From positions 1 to 64,000 of the forward strand of contig SHYS01000006.1 of the NCBI GenBank assembly GCA_009692685.1: a stretch of 64,000 nucleotides of DNA, read 5' to 3'. This stretch comes from Dehalococcoidia bacterium. GTDB taxonomy: Bacteria > Chloroflexota > Dehalococcoidia > UBA2979. Positions 48,414-56,440 of this stretch are shown piece by piece. The translations under genes and the position numbers were made by a program. Each line of letters starts with the position of its first letter. The first letter of the stretch is position 1. The notes below the pieces were generated by a model, which did not search any database, was not told where the DNA came from, and was given only the letters and a program-made list of their open reading frames with translations.

Positions 48414-48917
48414 TCAGGCGCTACCGAGCTCGAAACGCGAGAACCGTGTAATGCGGACGTTCTCGCCGGTCGTGGCGATCGCGTCCTTCACCAGGTCCCC
48501 GATCGTTCTCGATGAGTCCTTGATGAAGGGCTGCGTCAGCAGGGCGTTCGGTGCCTTGCCACCCGGGGCGTCGTCGGGGACGTCCTCCGGGTTCAGGCCT
48601 AGTGGGTTCATCGCCGCCACCTGCATCGCGACGTCGCGCGCTAGCGACTTGAAGGTGTCGGTGCGCGCCACGAAGTCGGTCTCGCAGTTGATCTCGACCA
48701 GCGCGCCGATGCGCCCGCCGCCGTGGATGTACGCCTCTACCAGCCCCTGGCCGGTGTCGCGCTCGGAGCGCTTCGCCGCGGCCGCCATCCCCGCCTCACG
48801 CAGGATCGAGCGGGCCTTGTCGAAGTCTCCGCCGGCCTCCTCAAGGGCACGCTTGCTGTCCATCACGCCGGCGCCTGTCGCCTCGCGAAGGCGCTTTACA
48901 TCGTCTGCCGTGACCAC
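48414..48917 (-). CDS. tsf: Elongation factor Ts (short form)
   Basis: Nucleotide exchange factor for EF-Tu. The 167 aa are a short EF-Ts lacking most of the second core subdomain, as in some bacteria. The N-terminal UBA-like DDVKRLREATGAGVMDSKRA and the core ALVEINCETDFVARTDTFKS are diagnostic. Start GTG 48917 has GGGAG 5 nt upstream; the in-frame extension to 48962 lacks homology. It follows rpsB by 89 nt. Confidence 0.95.
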   Translation of the reverse strand: MVTADDVKRLREATGAGVMDSKRALEEAGGDFDKARSILREAGMAAAAKRSERDTGQGLVEAYIHGGGRIGALVEINCETDFVARTDTFKSLARDVAMQVAAMNPLGLNPEDVPDDAPGGKAPNALLTQPFIKDSSRTIGDLVKDAIATTGENVRITRFSRFELGSA

Positions 48918-49006
48918 GATGACTCCCGTCACTCCACGTGCTGGTACTGGGAACCAGCGCAACAGGCACAGAGGGCTGCGAACGGACCGCTCGTTCGCGT
49001 CGTCCG

Positions 49007-49816
49007 CTACTCGACGGCTACAGGGGCCTCCACAGCTGGTGCTTCGGATGCAGGCGCCTCAGTGCCGGCTACCGGTTCCGCCGCCGCGGGCGCTCCGCCG
49101 TGCTGCGCTTCGTACGCATCCTCCACCTCGCCCACCGCACGACCCTCGAGGGCTGCGTCGGCGATGCGGGCGGTGATCAGCTGGATCGCTCGAATCGCGT
49201 CGTCGTTCGACGGAATTGGAAATTCGATGTTGTCCGGGTCAGCGTTGGTGTCGCACATCGCGATGATCGGGATGCCGATACGCCCGCCCTCCATCACCGC
49301 GATCTCCTCGACCGTTGGGTCGACGATGAAGAGAGCGCCGGGGAGGCGCGTCATGTCGCGCATGCCGCCGAAGGCACGCTGCAGCCTAGCGTGCTCTTTC
49401 TCGAGGGAGAGGCGCTCACGCTTCGGCAGCGAGAGGGTGTCGCCGGACTGGATGCGCTCCTCGAGCTGGAGCATGTGCTGAATGCGTCTGGAGACGGTGA
49501 TCCAGTTGGTCAGCGTGCCGCCGAGCCAGCGGTTGTTCACGTATGGCATGTTCGCGCGCCCGGCCGCCTCCGCGACGATGGTGCGCGCCTGCTTCTTGGT
49601 GCCCACGAAGAGCACGGTCTGGCCCGCCGATGTGACGTCGCGCACCTTCTGGAGGGCGGCGTCCAGGCGGCGCACGGTCTGCGCCAGGTCCAGGATGTGA
49701 ATCCCGTTCCGCTCCGTGAAGATGAACGGGCGCATGTGGGGGTTCCAGCGTCGGGTCTGGTGTCCGAAGTGGACCCCTGCCTCGAGCATCTGGCGCATGG
49801 TGACGCCTGCGGCCAT
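49007..49816 (-). CDS. rpsB: 30S ribosomal protein S2
   Basis: The 269-aa S2 begins (ATG 49816, GGAGG with 6-nt spacing) MAAGVTMRQMLEAGVHFGHQ, with PYVNNRWLGGTLTNW and DPTVEEIAVMEGGRIGIPII. The final 40 residues are an Ala/Pro/Glu-rich extension. First gene of the rpsB-tsf-frr-uppS-cdsA-dxr-rseP-ispG run. A -10-like TATACT lies on the minus strand at 49958-49953, but no good -35 is seen. A longer upstream frame is rejected. Confidence 0.97.
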   Translation of the reverse strand: MAAGVTMRQMLEAGVHFGHQTRRWNPHMRPFIFTERNGIHILDLAQTVRRLDAALQKVRDVTSAGQTVLFVGTKKQARTIVAEAAGRANMPYVNNRWLGGTLTNWITVSRRIQHMLQLEERIQSGDTLSLPKRERLSLEKEHARLQRAFGGMRDMTRLPGALFIVDPTVEEIAVMEGGRIGIPIIAMCDTNADPDNIEFPIPSNDDAIRAIQLITARIADAALEGRAVGEVEDAYEAQHGGAPAAAEPVAGTEAPASEAPAVEAPVAVE

Positions 49817-50123
49817 CGAATCCTCCAACCACTCATCAGGGACGCCGGTGTCCCCACCCGCGGCCCTCGATGGTTCGAGTAGCGCGCAGGCACAGCCGGA
49901 TACGGGGCATCCGCCCCTCGAGGCCGACCGTTCGGGCATTCGGTGTGGCGTCAGTATACGGGGCCTCCGTGGCCTTGGACCAGCGCTCTAAGACGCCGAA
50001 CGCGGCTCCCGTACAGAGGTGTCCAGCGCGTCGCTGCGCTAGAATTGGCGCGATCCATATCCTGAGGCGGCGCGGGCCAGCGAGGCCGGCTCGTCGCTTA
50101 TGCGCGTTCCCGGAGGCCCGCTC

Positions 50124-50438
50124 GTGCCGTTGTACCAGTACCAGTGCCCGAAGGGGCATAGCTACGAGAAGCAGCAGCCGTTCGGCTCACCCGTCGAGCA
50201 CCCCTGCGAACAGCCTCGATGTAAGGCCACGGCGAAGCGCGCCCTGGTGGCCCCGCAGGTTCACTTCAAGGGCTCCGGCTGGTACAAGACGGACTCCCGG
50301 GGCTCAGGCTCGACGCGTCGAGGCTCCTCGTCGTCCAGCTCCGACTCCGACAGCTCCTCCTCCGACTCGTCCTCGTCATCGTCCTCGTCCTCGTCGGAAT
50401 CCTCTGTGTCATCGGCTCCGACCTCGGACAGCACCTAG
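50124..50438 (+). CDS. FmdB-type zinc-ribbon protein with Ser-rich tail
   Basis: A 104-aa protein starting (GTG 50124, GGAGG with 7-nt spacing) MPLYQYQCPKGHSYEKQQPF, with a second pair in HPCEQPRCKATAKR and the FmdB-typical APQVHFKGSGWYKTD. The ribbon is atypical: CPKGH replaces one CxxC. From about residue 65 the protein is almost pure Ser with Asp/Glu, an acidic serine-rich low-complexity tail. Third FmdB-like gene in the window. Function unknown. Confidence 0.8.
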   Translation: MPLYQYQCPKGHSYEKQQPFGSPVEHPCEQPRCKATAKRALVAPQVHFKGSGWYKTDSRGSGSTRRGSSSSSSDSDSSSSDSSSSSSSSSSESSVSSAPTSDST

Positions 50439-50479
50439 CACTCCGGTAGCGACGTCGACCGGCGCCTCGAGGCCAGCGC

Positions 50480-50950
50480 GTGCGCGCTGTCGTCCAGCGG
50501 GTCACCTCCGCCCGCGTTACCGTCGATGGCGAAGAGACCGGCGCGATCGGCTCCGGGCTGCTCGTTTACATTCGGCATCACACACGACGACACCATCGAG
50601 GAGGCACGCTGGCTCGCCCGCAAGCTGGCGGAGCTACGTGTCTTCGAAGACGCTCTTCCCGCTCACGCTGAGCCTGTCGAAGCGGGAGCCGATGGCGCGA
50701 CGCGCTGGTCGTCTCGCAGTTCACCCTCTACGCGAACACCCACCGAGGCCGCCGTCCTTCGTTTACGGACGTCGCACGTCCAGCAGTCGCCGCCCCGCTC
50801 GTCGAGGCGATGATGGCGGAGCTTGCCGCCATCATCGTGCCGGTCGCCGGAGGCCGCTTTGGCGCCCACATGCTCGTCGAAAGCGCGAACGATGGCCCGG
50901 TCACGCTCATCCTCGATAGTGCGGACAGCGAGCGGCCGAGGCGGGGGTGA
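50480..50950 (+). pseudogene. dtd: D-aminoacyl-tRNA deacylase, frameshifted and interrupted by a repeat
   Basis: Dtd removes D-amino acids from mischarged tRNA. The N-terminus MRAVVQRVTSARVTVDGEET is intact but the frame breaks near 50565-50575. The continuation FGITHDDTIEEARWLARKLA then RVFEDA lies in the next frame. At about 50655 a 34-bp palindromic repeat replaces the normal linker. A third frame resumes [20 protein letters not shown] and ends [20 protein letters not shown], including both catalytic motifs ([13 protein letters not shown]), to the stop at 50948. Two shifts plus the insertion mark a pseudogene unless assembly errors are involved. Confidence 0.8.
50656..50689. repeat. Short palindromic dispersed-type repeat inside dtd
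   Basis: The reverse strand reads TTCGACAGGCTCAGCGTGAG, followed by CGGGAA, with the ends forming an AGCGGG/CCCGCT stem. Elements of this TTCGACARGCTCAG type occur as short dispersed repeats in many genomes, from general recollection. It is the only copy I noticed here. It lies exactly where the dtd reading breaks. Confidence 0.6.
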
Positions 50951-50975
50951 GGGGGATCTAATCGAGACTGGCGGG

Positions 50976-51603
50976 TCAGCCAGCCTGCATCTGCTCTCGA
51001 AGTGCTGCGACCGCCTTTCGGGCGATTTCAACATTCTCAGGTGCGGCTTCGATGTCGTCCGTGTCTATCCCGGGCAGGATGAGCGAGGCCTGGGGGGGCG
51101 CTAAATTCGTCCTTGAAACGATCAAGCGCTTGGTCGTCCCCTTGCAACCACCGCTCATGCGCGGCGTCGCATTCTGCTTCTCGTCCACCAGCATTGATCC
51201 GTTCGATCGCGTCGACGTCTAGGACATTCGCATCGAACGGTTGGACGTTCGCGTGGGCAACTCGATTGCGGTACTGCATGAGCCGGCGCACGTCACCAAG
51301 CAAGCTTGCGTCCAGATCGGCAATCGACTGGAGCAGACTGACCTTCTCGGGAATTGTGCGTGCACGGCGCCCCTGGGACGCGGTCACGGATCGGTACGGT
51401 CTCGGTGTCTGGAGGAACGCGCGAGTCCAAATCAGTTCGGACATTGCGAACTCCACGGCAAAGGCCGCGAAAATACTGCTAATCAAAGCCAGAGCGAAAT
51501 AGTCAGATGGTGAATCGCCGGTAAGTACGGGTCCGGGCGTATTACTCAGTTGATCCAGATGACGATTCGCGATGTCGAGAAATAGATCTGCGCTTGTCCG
51601 CAC
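50976..51603 (-). pseudogene. HEPN-like hypothetical gene, frameshift at a G7 run
   Basis: The main frame (from 51603) reads MRTSADLFLDIANRHLDQLS and contains LMQYRNRVAHANV, an Rx4-6H pattern typical of HEPN RNase-type domains, in a helical protein. At a G7 run (51092-51098, C7 on the coding strand) the sensible C-terminus QASLILPGIDTDDIEAAPEN then VEIARKAVAALREQMQAG shifts to another frame ending at 50976. The intact product would be about 208 aa. Either an assembly miscount or a real frameshift. It lies 41 nt after the P-loop kinase gene on the same strand. Confidence 0.55.
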
Positions 51604-51644
51604 CTAGCTTTCACCTCGGCTTTTCTCTGAGCTCTGTTCCGCGC

Positions 51645-52202
51645 TCACCTCTCCTGAGGCGTGAGCAGCAGCGCGGCACCACTCGCCACGGCGTCGAGCA
51701 CGCGGTCCGCGGTGAGCGCGGCGTTCGAGTCGTGCGTGCTATCGAGGACGTAACCGGGCAGCAGGCTTTTCGAGGCCGCGTCGGTTAGCTCCTCGTGGAG
51801 CGCACGCACCCGCTCCGGGATACTCGCCGCGCGGCCTCGATCACGCGCCAGCGACGTCTCGAGGTCGGGCAGCAACGTCACCATATGGACGTAACACGGG
51901 ATGCCCTCGATGGTGGAGCGATAGCGCAGTGCCTCCGTGGGCGGGATCACGTCGTCGATCACTGCCGCGTAGCGCAGGTTGATCGCCTCGCGCGCGATCG
52001 CGCAGGCGTTACGCGTCGCCAGCAGGCGCTGTTCTTCGGCCTGGCGGTCGCCCGCCCAAGGGTGGCGGTAGCCCGCCGTCACCCAGTGGCGCAGCTCGTC
52101 CACCTTGATGTGCAGCATGCGGTCGAAGCGCTCGCAGATCGCCTGCGCGACGGCGCTCTTGCCCGCGCCCGGCGGGCCGCTGAGGAGGATCACCTGGTGC
52201 AA
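51645..52202 (-). CDS. P-loop kinase-like protein
   Basis: A 185-aa protein beginning MHQVILLSGPPGAGKSAVAQ, a clear Walker A. A following KVDELRHWVTAGYRHPWAGD segment resembles small AAA_33/shikimate kinase-like phosphotransferases, and a lid-like LARDRGRAASIPERVRALHE follows. The substrate is unknown. It starts 9 nt after ribH, so it is transcribed with the NAD operon genes. Confidence 0.75.
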   Translation of the reverse strand: MHQVILLSGPPGAGKSAVAQAICERFDRMLHIKVDELRHWVTAGYRHPWAGDRQAEEQRLLATRNACAIAREAINLRYAAVIDDVIPPTEALRYRSTIEGIPCYVHMVTLLPDLETSLARDRGRAASIPERVRALHEELTDAASKSLLPGYVLDSTHDSNAALTADRVLDAVASGAALLLTPQER

Positions 52203-52211
52203 GCGGCGCGC

Positions 52212-52679
52212 CTAGCCCTCGGCCCCGGGGAGGGTCGCAAGCGTCTTGATCATCGCGGCGCAGGCGGAGCCTAGCTCGGCGCCCTTCACGTGCATGTGCT
52301 CCTTGAAGAATCGCAGGTGCGCCTCGTGCTCCTGGAAGTGTTGAGGCGTCAGTACCGCCGAGAGCACTGGCACGCCGGTTTCGAGGGAGACCTGGACGAT
52401 GCCGTTGAGGACAGCCTGCGCCACGAACTCGTGGCGGTAGATGCCGCCATCGACGACTAGACCGCTGGCGCAGATCGCCGCGAATCGCCTCGATTCTGCG
52501 AGCCGCTTGGCGACCAGCGGGATCTCGAGGCTGCCCGGCACCGTGAAGATCTCGATGTCGGCGGCGGCGTGGCCGTGCCGCGCAATCTCCTCGAAGAAGC
52601 TCTCTTTGCAGCCGTCCGTGATCTCCTGGTGCCACCCGGCCTGTACGTACGCAATCTTCCGCGGGCTCTCGATAGTCAT
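52212..52679 (-). CDS. ribH: 6,7-dimethyl-8-ribityllumazine synthase (RibH2-like)
   Basis: Condenses the ribityl pyrimidine with a four-carbon phosphate in riboflavin synthesis. The 155 aa have EIFTVPGSLEIPLVAKRLAE and GIYRHEFVAQAVLNGIVQVS followed by LETGVPVLSAVLTPQHF. The GIYRHEFVA pattern and the HF..H stretch resemble RibH2-type enzymes known from Brucella and Mesorhizobium. No other rib genes are next to it. It follows nadC by 27 nt. Confidence 0.9.
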   Translation of the reverse strand: MTIESPRKIAYVQAGWHQEITDGCKESFFEEIARHGHAAADIEIFTVPGSLEIPLVAKRLAESRRFAAICASGLVVDGGIYRHEFVAQAVLNGIVQVSLETGVPVLSAVLTPQHFQEHEAHLRFFKEHMHVKGAELGSACAAMIKTLATLPGAEG

Positions 52680-52706
52680 GCGCGTGTTCCCTTCGAATCG
52701 GACGAG

Positions 52707-53603
52707 TTAGATGGCCTGGATGTCCAGCGAGATATCGAGTGACGGCGCCGAGTGCGTCAACGCGCCCACAGAGATGAGGTCGACGCCCGTCGAGGCGATC
52801 GCGGTCACCGTCTCCAGGTTCACGCCGCCCGAGGCCTCGAATAGGATGCCATCCGGTGCTGCGTCGACCACGGCACGCATCTCCTCGACGGACATATTGT
52901 CGAGGAGGATCACGTCCGCGTTGGCGGCGATGGCGAGCAGGGCGCCTGCGGCGTCTTCTACCTCGATCTCGACCCGAAGGGTGTGCGGCGAGCGGCTGCG
53001 TGCCTCCTCGATGAGCTCCGGGATGCCGAGGCCGCGCAGGGCGCCCGCGGCGATGTGGTTGTCCTTGATGAGAATGCCGTCCTCGAGGTGGTTGCGGTGG
53101 TTGTGCCCACCGCCGACGCGCACGGCGTAGCGCTCCAGCTCGCGAAGCCCGGGTGTGGTCTTGCGCGTGTCGATCACGCGGGCGGCACCACCCTGTGCCG
53201 CGGCCTGTACGAATCGCCTCGTCAGTGTCGCTGTACCAGAGAGCCGCTGGAGGATGTTGAGCGCCACGCGTTCGCCACTGAGTATCGGGCGCAGCGGCCC
53301 GTGGACCTCCGCGATAGTCGTCCCCGGCTCGACGTGTGAGCCGTCGCCGGCCAGTACATCGAGCTCGAGGTCGTCCGACATCAGCTGGAACGCGATCTCG
53401 ACGGCGTCCAGTCCGCACACGACGCCTGCCGCCTTCATATAGAACCGCCCGTGGCCGTGCTGCCCCGGTGGCACCAGGGCTCGCGAGGTCACGTCGTGGT
53501 AGGCGCGATCCTCCTCGAGGGCGCGCGCGACGATGTCCTCCACGAGCATCCTCGAGGGTGGCCGGAAGTCGCTTTCGATGTCGTGGCGGACGTCGTTCAT
53601 CAT
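52707..53603 (-). CDS. nadC: Quinolinate phosphoribosyltransferase NadC
   Basis: Converts quinolinate and PRPP to nicotinate mononucleotide, the third de novo NAD step. The 298 aa include LNILQRLSGTATLTRRFV, IDTRKTTPGLRELERYAVRV and GGGHNHRNHLEDGILIKDNH, the classic QPRTase stretch, then FEASGGVNLETV and ISVGALTHS. The start overlaps the HAD stop by 4 nt. Operon partner of nadA and nadB. Confidence 0.97.
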   Translation of the reverse strand: MMNDVRHDIESDFRPPSRMLVEDIVARALEEDRAYHDVTSRALVPPGQHGHGRFYMKAAGVVCGLDAVEIAFQLMSDDLELDVLAGDGSHVEPGTTIAEVHGPLRPILSGERVALNILQRLSGTATLTRRFVQAAAQGGAARVIDTRKTTPGLRELERYAVRVGGGHNHRNHLEDGILIKDNHIAAGALRGLGIPELIEEARSRSPHTLRVEIEVEDAAGALLAIAANADVILLDNMSVEEMRAVVDAAPDGILFEASGGVNLETVTAIASTGVDLISVGALTHSAPSLDISLDIQAI

Positions 53604-54334
53604 CGTGGCCTCGCTGTCGTAGGCGTCGGGGCGTGGATGGTCGCGCCGAGGTGTGCGAGGACTTCCACGAGGGTGTCGAACACTACCTCGGCGCCCGCGT
53701 CCCAGAGATCGTCCGCGCTCGTGGGGCCGGTGGCAACGCCCCAGGCTGCCAGCCCCGCCGCGTGTGCTGCCTTGATGTCCGCCACGGCATCCCCGACGTA
53801 CGCCGCCGTGGCAGGCGGCACATCGAGGGCGCGGCAGGCTGCGAGCAGCCCCTCGGGGGCCGGCTTCAGACGCGTGACCTGGTCGCGGCCGATGACCGCC
53901 TCGAACGCGCCATCGAGGCCGAACCGCCTGAGGATGACCGTGACTACCGATGCGGCGTTCGATGTGATGATAGCCGTGCGCAACCCGGCGAGTTCGAGCG
54001 CTCCCCGGACATCAAGCGCGCCCGGCAATAGCTCGGTGGTGGTGGTGGCTTCGGCCTCGAACGTGGTGAGTACTGCCGAGGCGAGGCGCTGTGCCTCGAC
54101 GAGCGCCATGCCCGACAGTGGCTCGAGCGCCGCGACCGTGGTGTAGAGCGTGATCGACCCCGGGTGCTCCTGAAGGAACGCTTCCGCTACGCCGGACTCG
54201 CGATAGACGCGCTGCACGGTCGGGCGGGCGCCTGCCCAGTGCACGTGGTCGCCGAAGTCGGTCAGCGTGTGGTCGAAGTCGAACAGCACGGCGCGCAGCG
54301 GCTCGGTCGTGGGTCCGCTCGAGTTCGCACTCAC
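53600..54334 (-). CDS. HAD-superfamily hydrolase in the NAD operon
   Basis: A 244-aa HAD phosphatase. Motif I is VLFDFDHTLTDF, with His replacing the usual Gly of DxDGT; motif II is in IITSNA, motif III in RLKPAPEG and motif IV in YVGDAVADIKAAHAAG. Start GTG 54334 overlaps the nadB stop (GTGA), and it overlaps nadC by 4 nt, so it is tightly coupled between nadB and nadC. It may dephosphorylate a pyridine nucleotide intermediate or act in repair; this is inference from position only. Confidence 0.85.
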   Translation of the reverse strand: MSANSSGPTTEPLRAVLFDFDHTLTDFGDHVHWAGARPTVQRVYRESGVAEAFLQEHPGSITLYTTVAALEPLSGMALVEAQRLASAVLTTFEAEATTTTELLPGALDVRGALELAGLRTAIITSNAASVVTVILRRFGLDGAFEAVIGRDQVTRLKPAPEGLLAACRALDVPPATAAYVGDAVADIKAAHAAGLAAWGVATGPTSADDLWDAGAEVVFDTLVEVLAHLGATIHAPTPTTARPR

Positions 54335-55944
54335 TGGCGGGCGGATGCCGCCGTCGAGGTGATCGACTCGATGGTCGCGGGCGTGTCGCTCCGGAACACG
54401 AGGTGGTGTCGCCACTCCTCGCGCGTCTCGGGGAAGTCGCGCCGGTAGTGGGCGCCGCGCGACTCCTTGCGCAGCAGCGCCGCCTCTGTAGCTAGGCGGG
54501 CGCAGATTAGCAACGAGCGCAGTTCTCGCGTGTGGCGGTCGACGGCCGCGGGCAGACGGTGCTCCCAGGCGCCGAGGATCGCCGCAGCCTCGGAGAGGCC
54601 GGCGCCATCGCGCTCGATGCCGACGTTGTTCCACATCAGCTCGCGAAGCACCGTCGTGTTTGGTTCGCTCGCTTCGATGGCGGCCGTTCGCGAGGCGCGG
54701 GGCGGCAGCGTGTGTGCATCGCTGGTGGCTGTCGGCGGAGGGGCGCCGTCGCCCGCACCTTCGAACAGGCGCTCCACGGTGCGGCGTGCGAAGACGACAG
54801 TCTCGAGGAGTGAGTTGCTCGCCAGGCGGTTCGCGCCGTGTACCCCGGTACACGCCACCTCGCCGACCGCGAACAGGCCCGGTACGGTCGTTTCGCCCCA
54901 CGTGTTCGTACGCACGCCACCCATCGAATAGTGCGCGCCGGGCGACACCGGGATGCGGTCCTTGGACATGTCCAGTCCATGCTCCAGGCAGGTACGGAAG
55001 ATCTGCGGGAAGCGTGCGGTCAGCCACGACCGATCGCGGTCCGTGATGTCGAGCAGCACGTGGTCCGAATCGGTCGCGCGCATCTCCTCGATAGCGGCTC
55101 GCGCGACCACGTCCCGCGGTGCCAGCTCGGCGCGCTCGTGGTACCGAGGCATGAAGCGCTCGCCGCGCACGTTGAACAGCTGCGCGCCCTCGCCTCGGAC
55201 GGCCTCTGAGATCAGGAAGACCGGCGCACCATCCAGGCGCAGCACGGTCGGGTGGAACTGCGTGAACTCGAGGTTCATCACTTCGGCTCCGCAGGCGTAG
55301 GCAAGCTCGATGCCGTCGCCCGTGGAGATCGAGGGATTGGTCGTGGTGCGGTACAGCTGCCCCGCCCCGCCGGTGGCGAGGATGATCGTGCCCGCCTCGT
55401 ACGCGGTGAGCGCGCCCGTCCGGGTGTCGAGCACCTCGACGCCGGTGGCGCGGCCCTCGGTCGTCAGGATGCGTTCGGCCATCGTGTGCTCGAGGATGGT
55501 GACGCCCTCGCGCTGCGCGAGTGACGACAATGACAGCTCGATCTCGAGGCCGGTCGCATCTCCGCCGGCGTGGAGGATGCGCGGCGCCGAGTGCGCTGCC
55601 TCCATGCCAAGCGCGACCTCGCCGTTCGTCGCGTCGAAGCGCACGCCGTAACGGACCAGGTCGGCGATGCGGTCTGCCGCCTCGTAAACGAGGATGCGTG
55701 CTGCTTCCTCGTCGACAAGGCCCGCGCCTGCCTCGATGGTGTCGCGCAAGTGCGCCTCGGGTGTGTCGCCGGGGCCGACGGCCGCCGCGATGCCGCCCTG
55801 TGCATAGCGGGTGCTGGCTTCCTCGATGCCGCCCTTCGTCGCCACCAGTACGCGCGCGCCGTGCTCGTGTGCTTGGAGCGCCGCATAGAGGCCCGCGATG
55901 CCCGAGCCAACGACGATGACGTCGAAGGTCGAGGGCTCAGGCAT
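54331..55944 (-). CDS. nadB: L-aspartate oxidase NadB
   Basis: FAD enzyme oxidising L-aspartate to iminoaspartate, the first de novo NAD step. The 537 aa have the dinucleotide motif VIVVGSGIAGLYAALQAHE, the substrate segment STRYAQGGIAAAVGPGDT, and TVPGLFAVGEVACTGVHGAN. Start ATG 55944 (MPEPSTFDVIVVG) overlaps the thioesterase stop by 8 nt. A start nine codons earlier is possible. It overlaps the HAD gene by 4 nt. Confidence 0.96.
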   Translation of the reverse strand: MPEPSTFDVIVVGSGIAGLYAALQAHEHGARVLVATKGGIEEASTRYAQGGIAAAVGPGDTPEAHLRDTIEAGAGLVDEEAARILVYEAADRIADLVRYGVRFDATNGEVALGMEAAHSAPRILHAGGDATGLEIELSLSSLAQREGVTILEHTMAERILTTEGRATGVEVLDTRTGALTAYEAGTIILATGGAGQLYRTTTNPSISTGDGIELAYACGAEVMNLEFTQFHPTVLRLDGAPVFLISEAVRGEGAQLFNVRGERFMPRYHERAELAPRDVVARAAIEEMRATDSDHVLLDITDRDRSWLTARFPQIFRTCLEHGLDMSKDRIPVSPGAHYSMGGVRTNTWGETTVPGLFAVGEVACTGVHGANRLASNSLLETVVFARRTVERLFEGAGDGAPPPTATSDAHTLPPRASRTAAIEASEPNTTVLRELMWNNVGIERDGAGLSEAAAILGAWEHRLPAAVDRHTRELRSLLICARLATEAALLRKESRGAHYRRDFPETREEWRHHLVFRSDTPATIESITSTAASARQ

Positions 55945-56416
55945 CGTGGGAGCCCTCCCTCGCGACGCCAAGAGGTGTCGGTACGCCTTCGTACGCCTTG
56001 ATCGCTGCCAGAATCGAGGACCAGTCGTGCGGTACCTCGGCGCGACCGGTTGAGGCGTTCACGTAGGCGTAGCGGTGCGTCATCGTCGCCACCGTGCGCC
56101 CGTCCGAGGTTGCAGCGACTTCGCACTCGAAGGCGAGGCGGCCGGACGCCAGCGGCGTCGTGCGCAGGCGGACGATCGTGGCGTCATCCCAGCGCAGCGG
56201 CGCCAGGTAGCGCACCTCGGTCTGGGTCTGGAAGCGCAGCACTTCGCGATGGCTGGGGATACCGGCCTCGCGGTCGTACTCGTCGAGGGCGATCTCGGTC
56301 AGTGCCAGAAGTACGCCGCCGTGCACAAACGGTGTGCCCCCGAACGAGTCCGTGTGACGTAGCGGCAGGCGTGTCTCGAAGCGGAAGGCAGGCTCATCCG
56401 AGCGCTTGTTTGCCAT
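55937..56416 (-). CDS. Hot-dog-fold acyl-CoA thioesterase
   Basis: A 159-aa 4-hydroxybenzoyl-CoA thioesterase-type protein with RLPLRHTDSFGGTPFVHGGV (the family D...G...HG motif), then EVRYLAPLRWDDATIVRLRT and TMTHRYAYVNASTGR. The substrate is unknown. It lies between nadA (24 nt upstream) and nadB (8-nt overlap), an unusual neighbour for NAD synthesis. Confidence 0.85.
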   Translation of the reverse strand: MANKRSDEPAFRFETRLPLRHTDSFGGTPFVHGGVLLALTEIALDEYDREAGIPSHREVLRFQTQTEVRYLAPLRWDDATIVRLRTTPLASGRLAFECEVAATSDGRTVATMTHRYAYVNASTGRAEVPHDWSSILAAIKAYEGVPTPLGVAREGSHDA

Positions 56417-56440
56417 CGAGGGCGCCTCGACGACCGTTCG

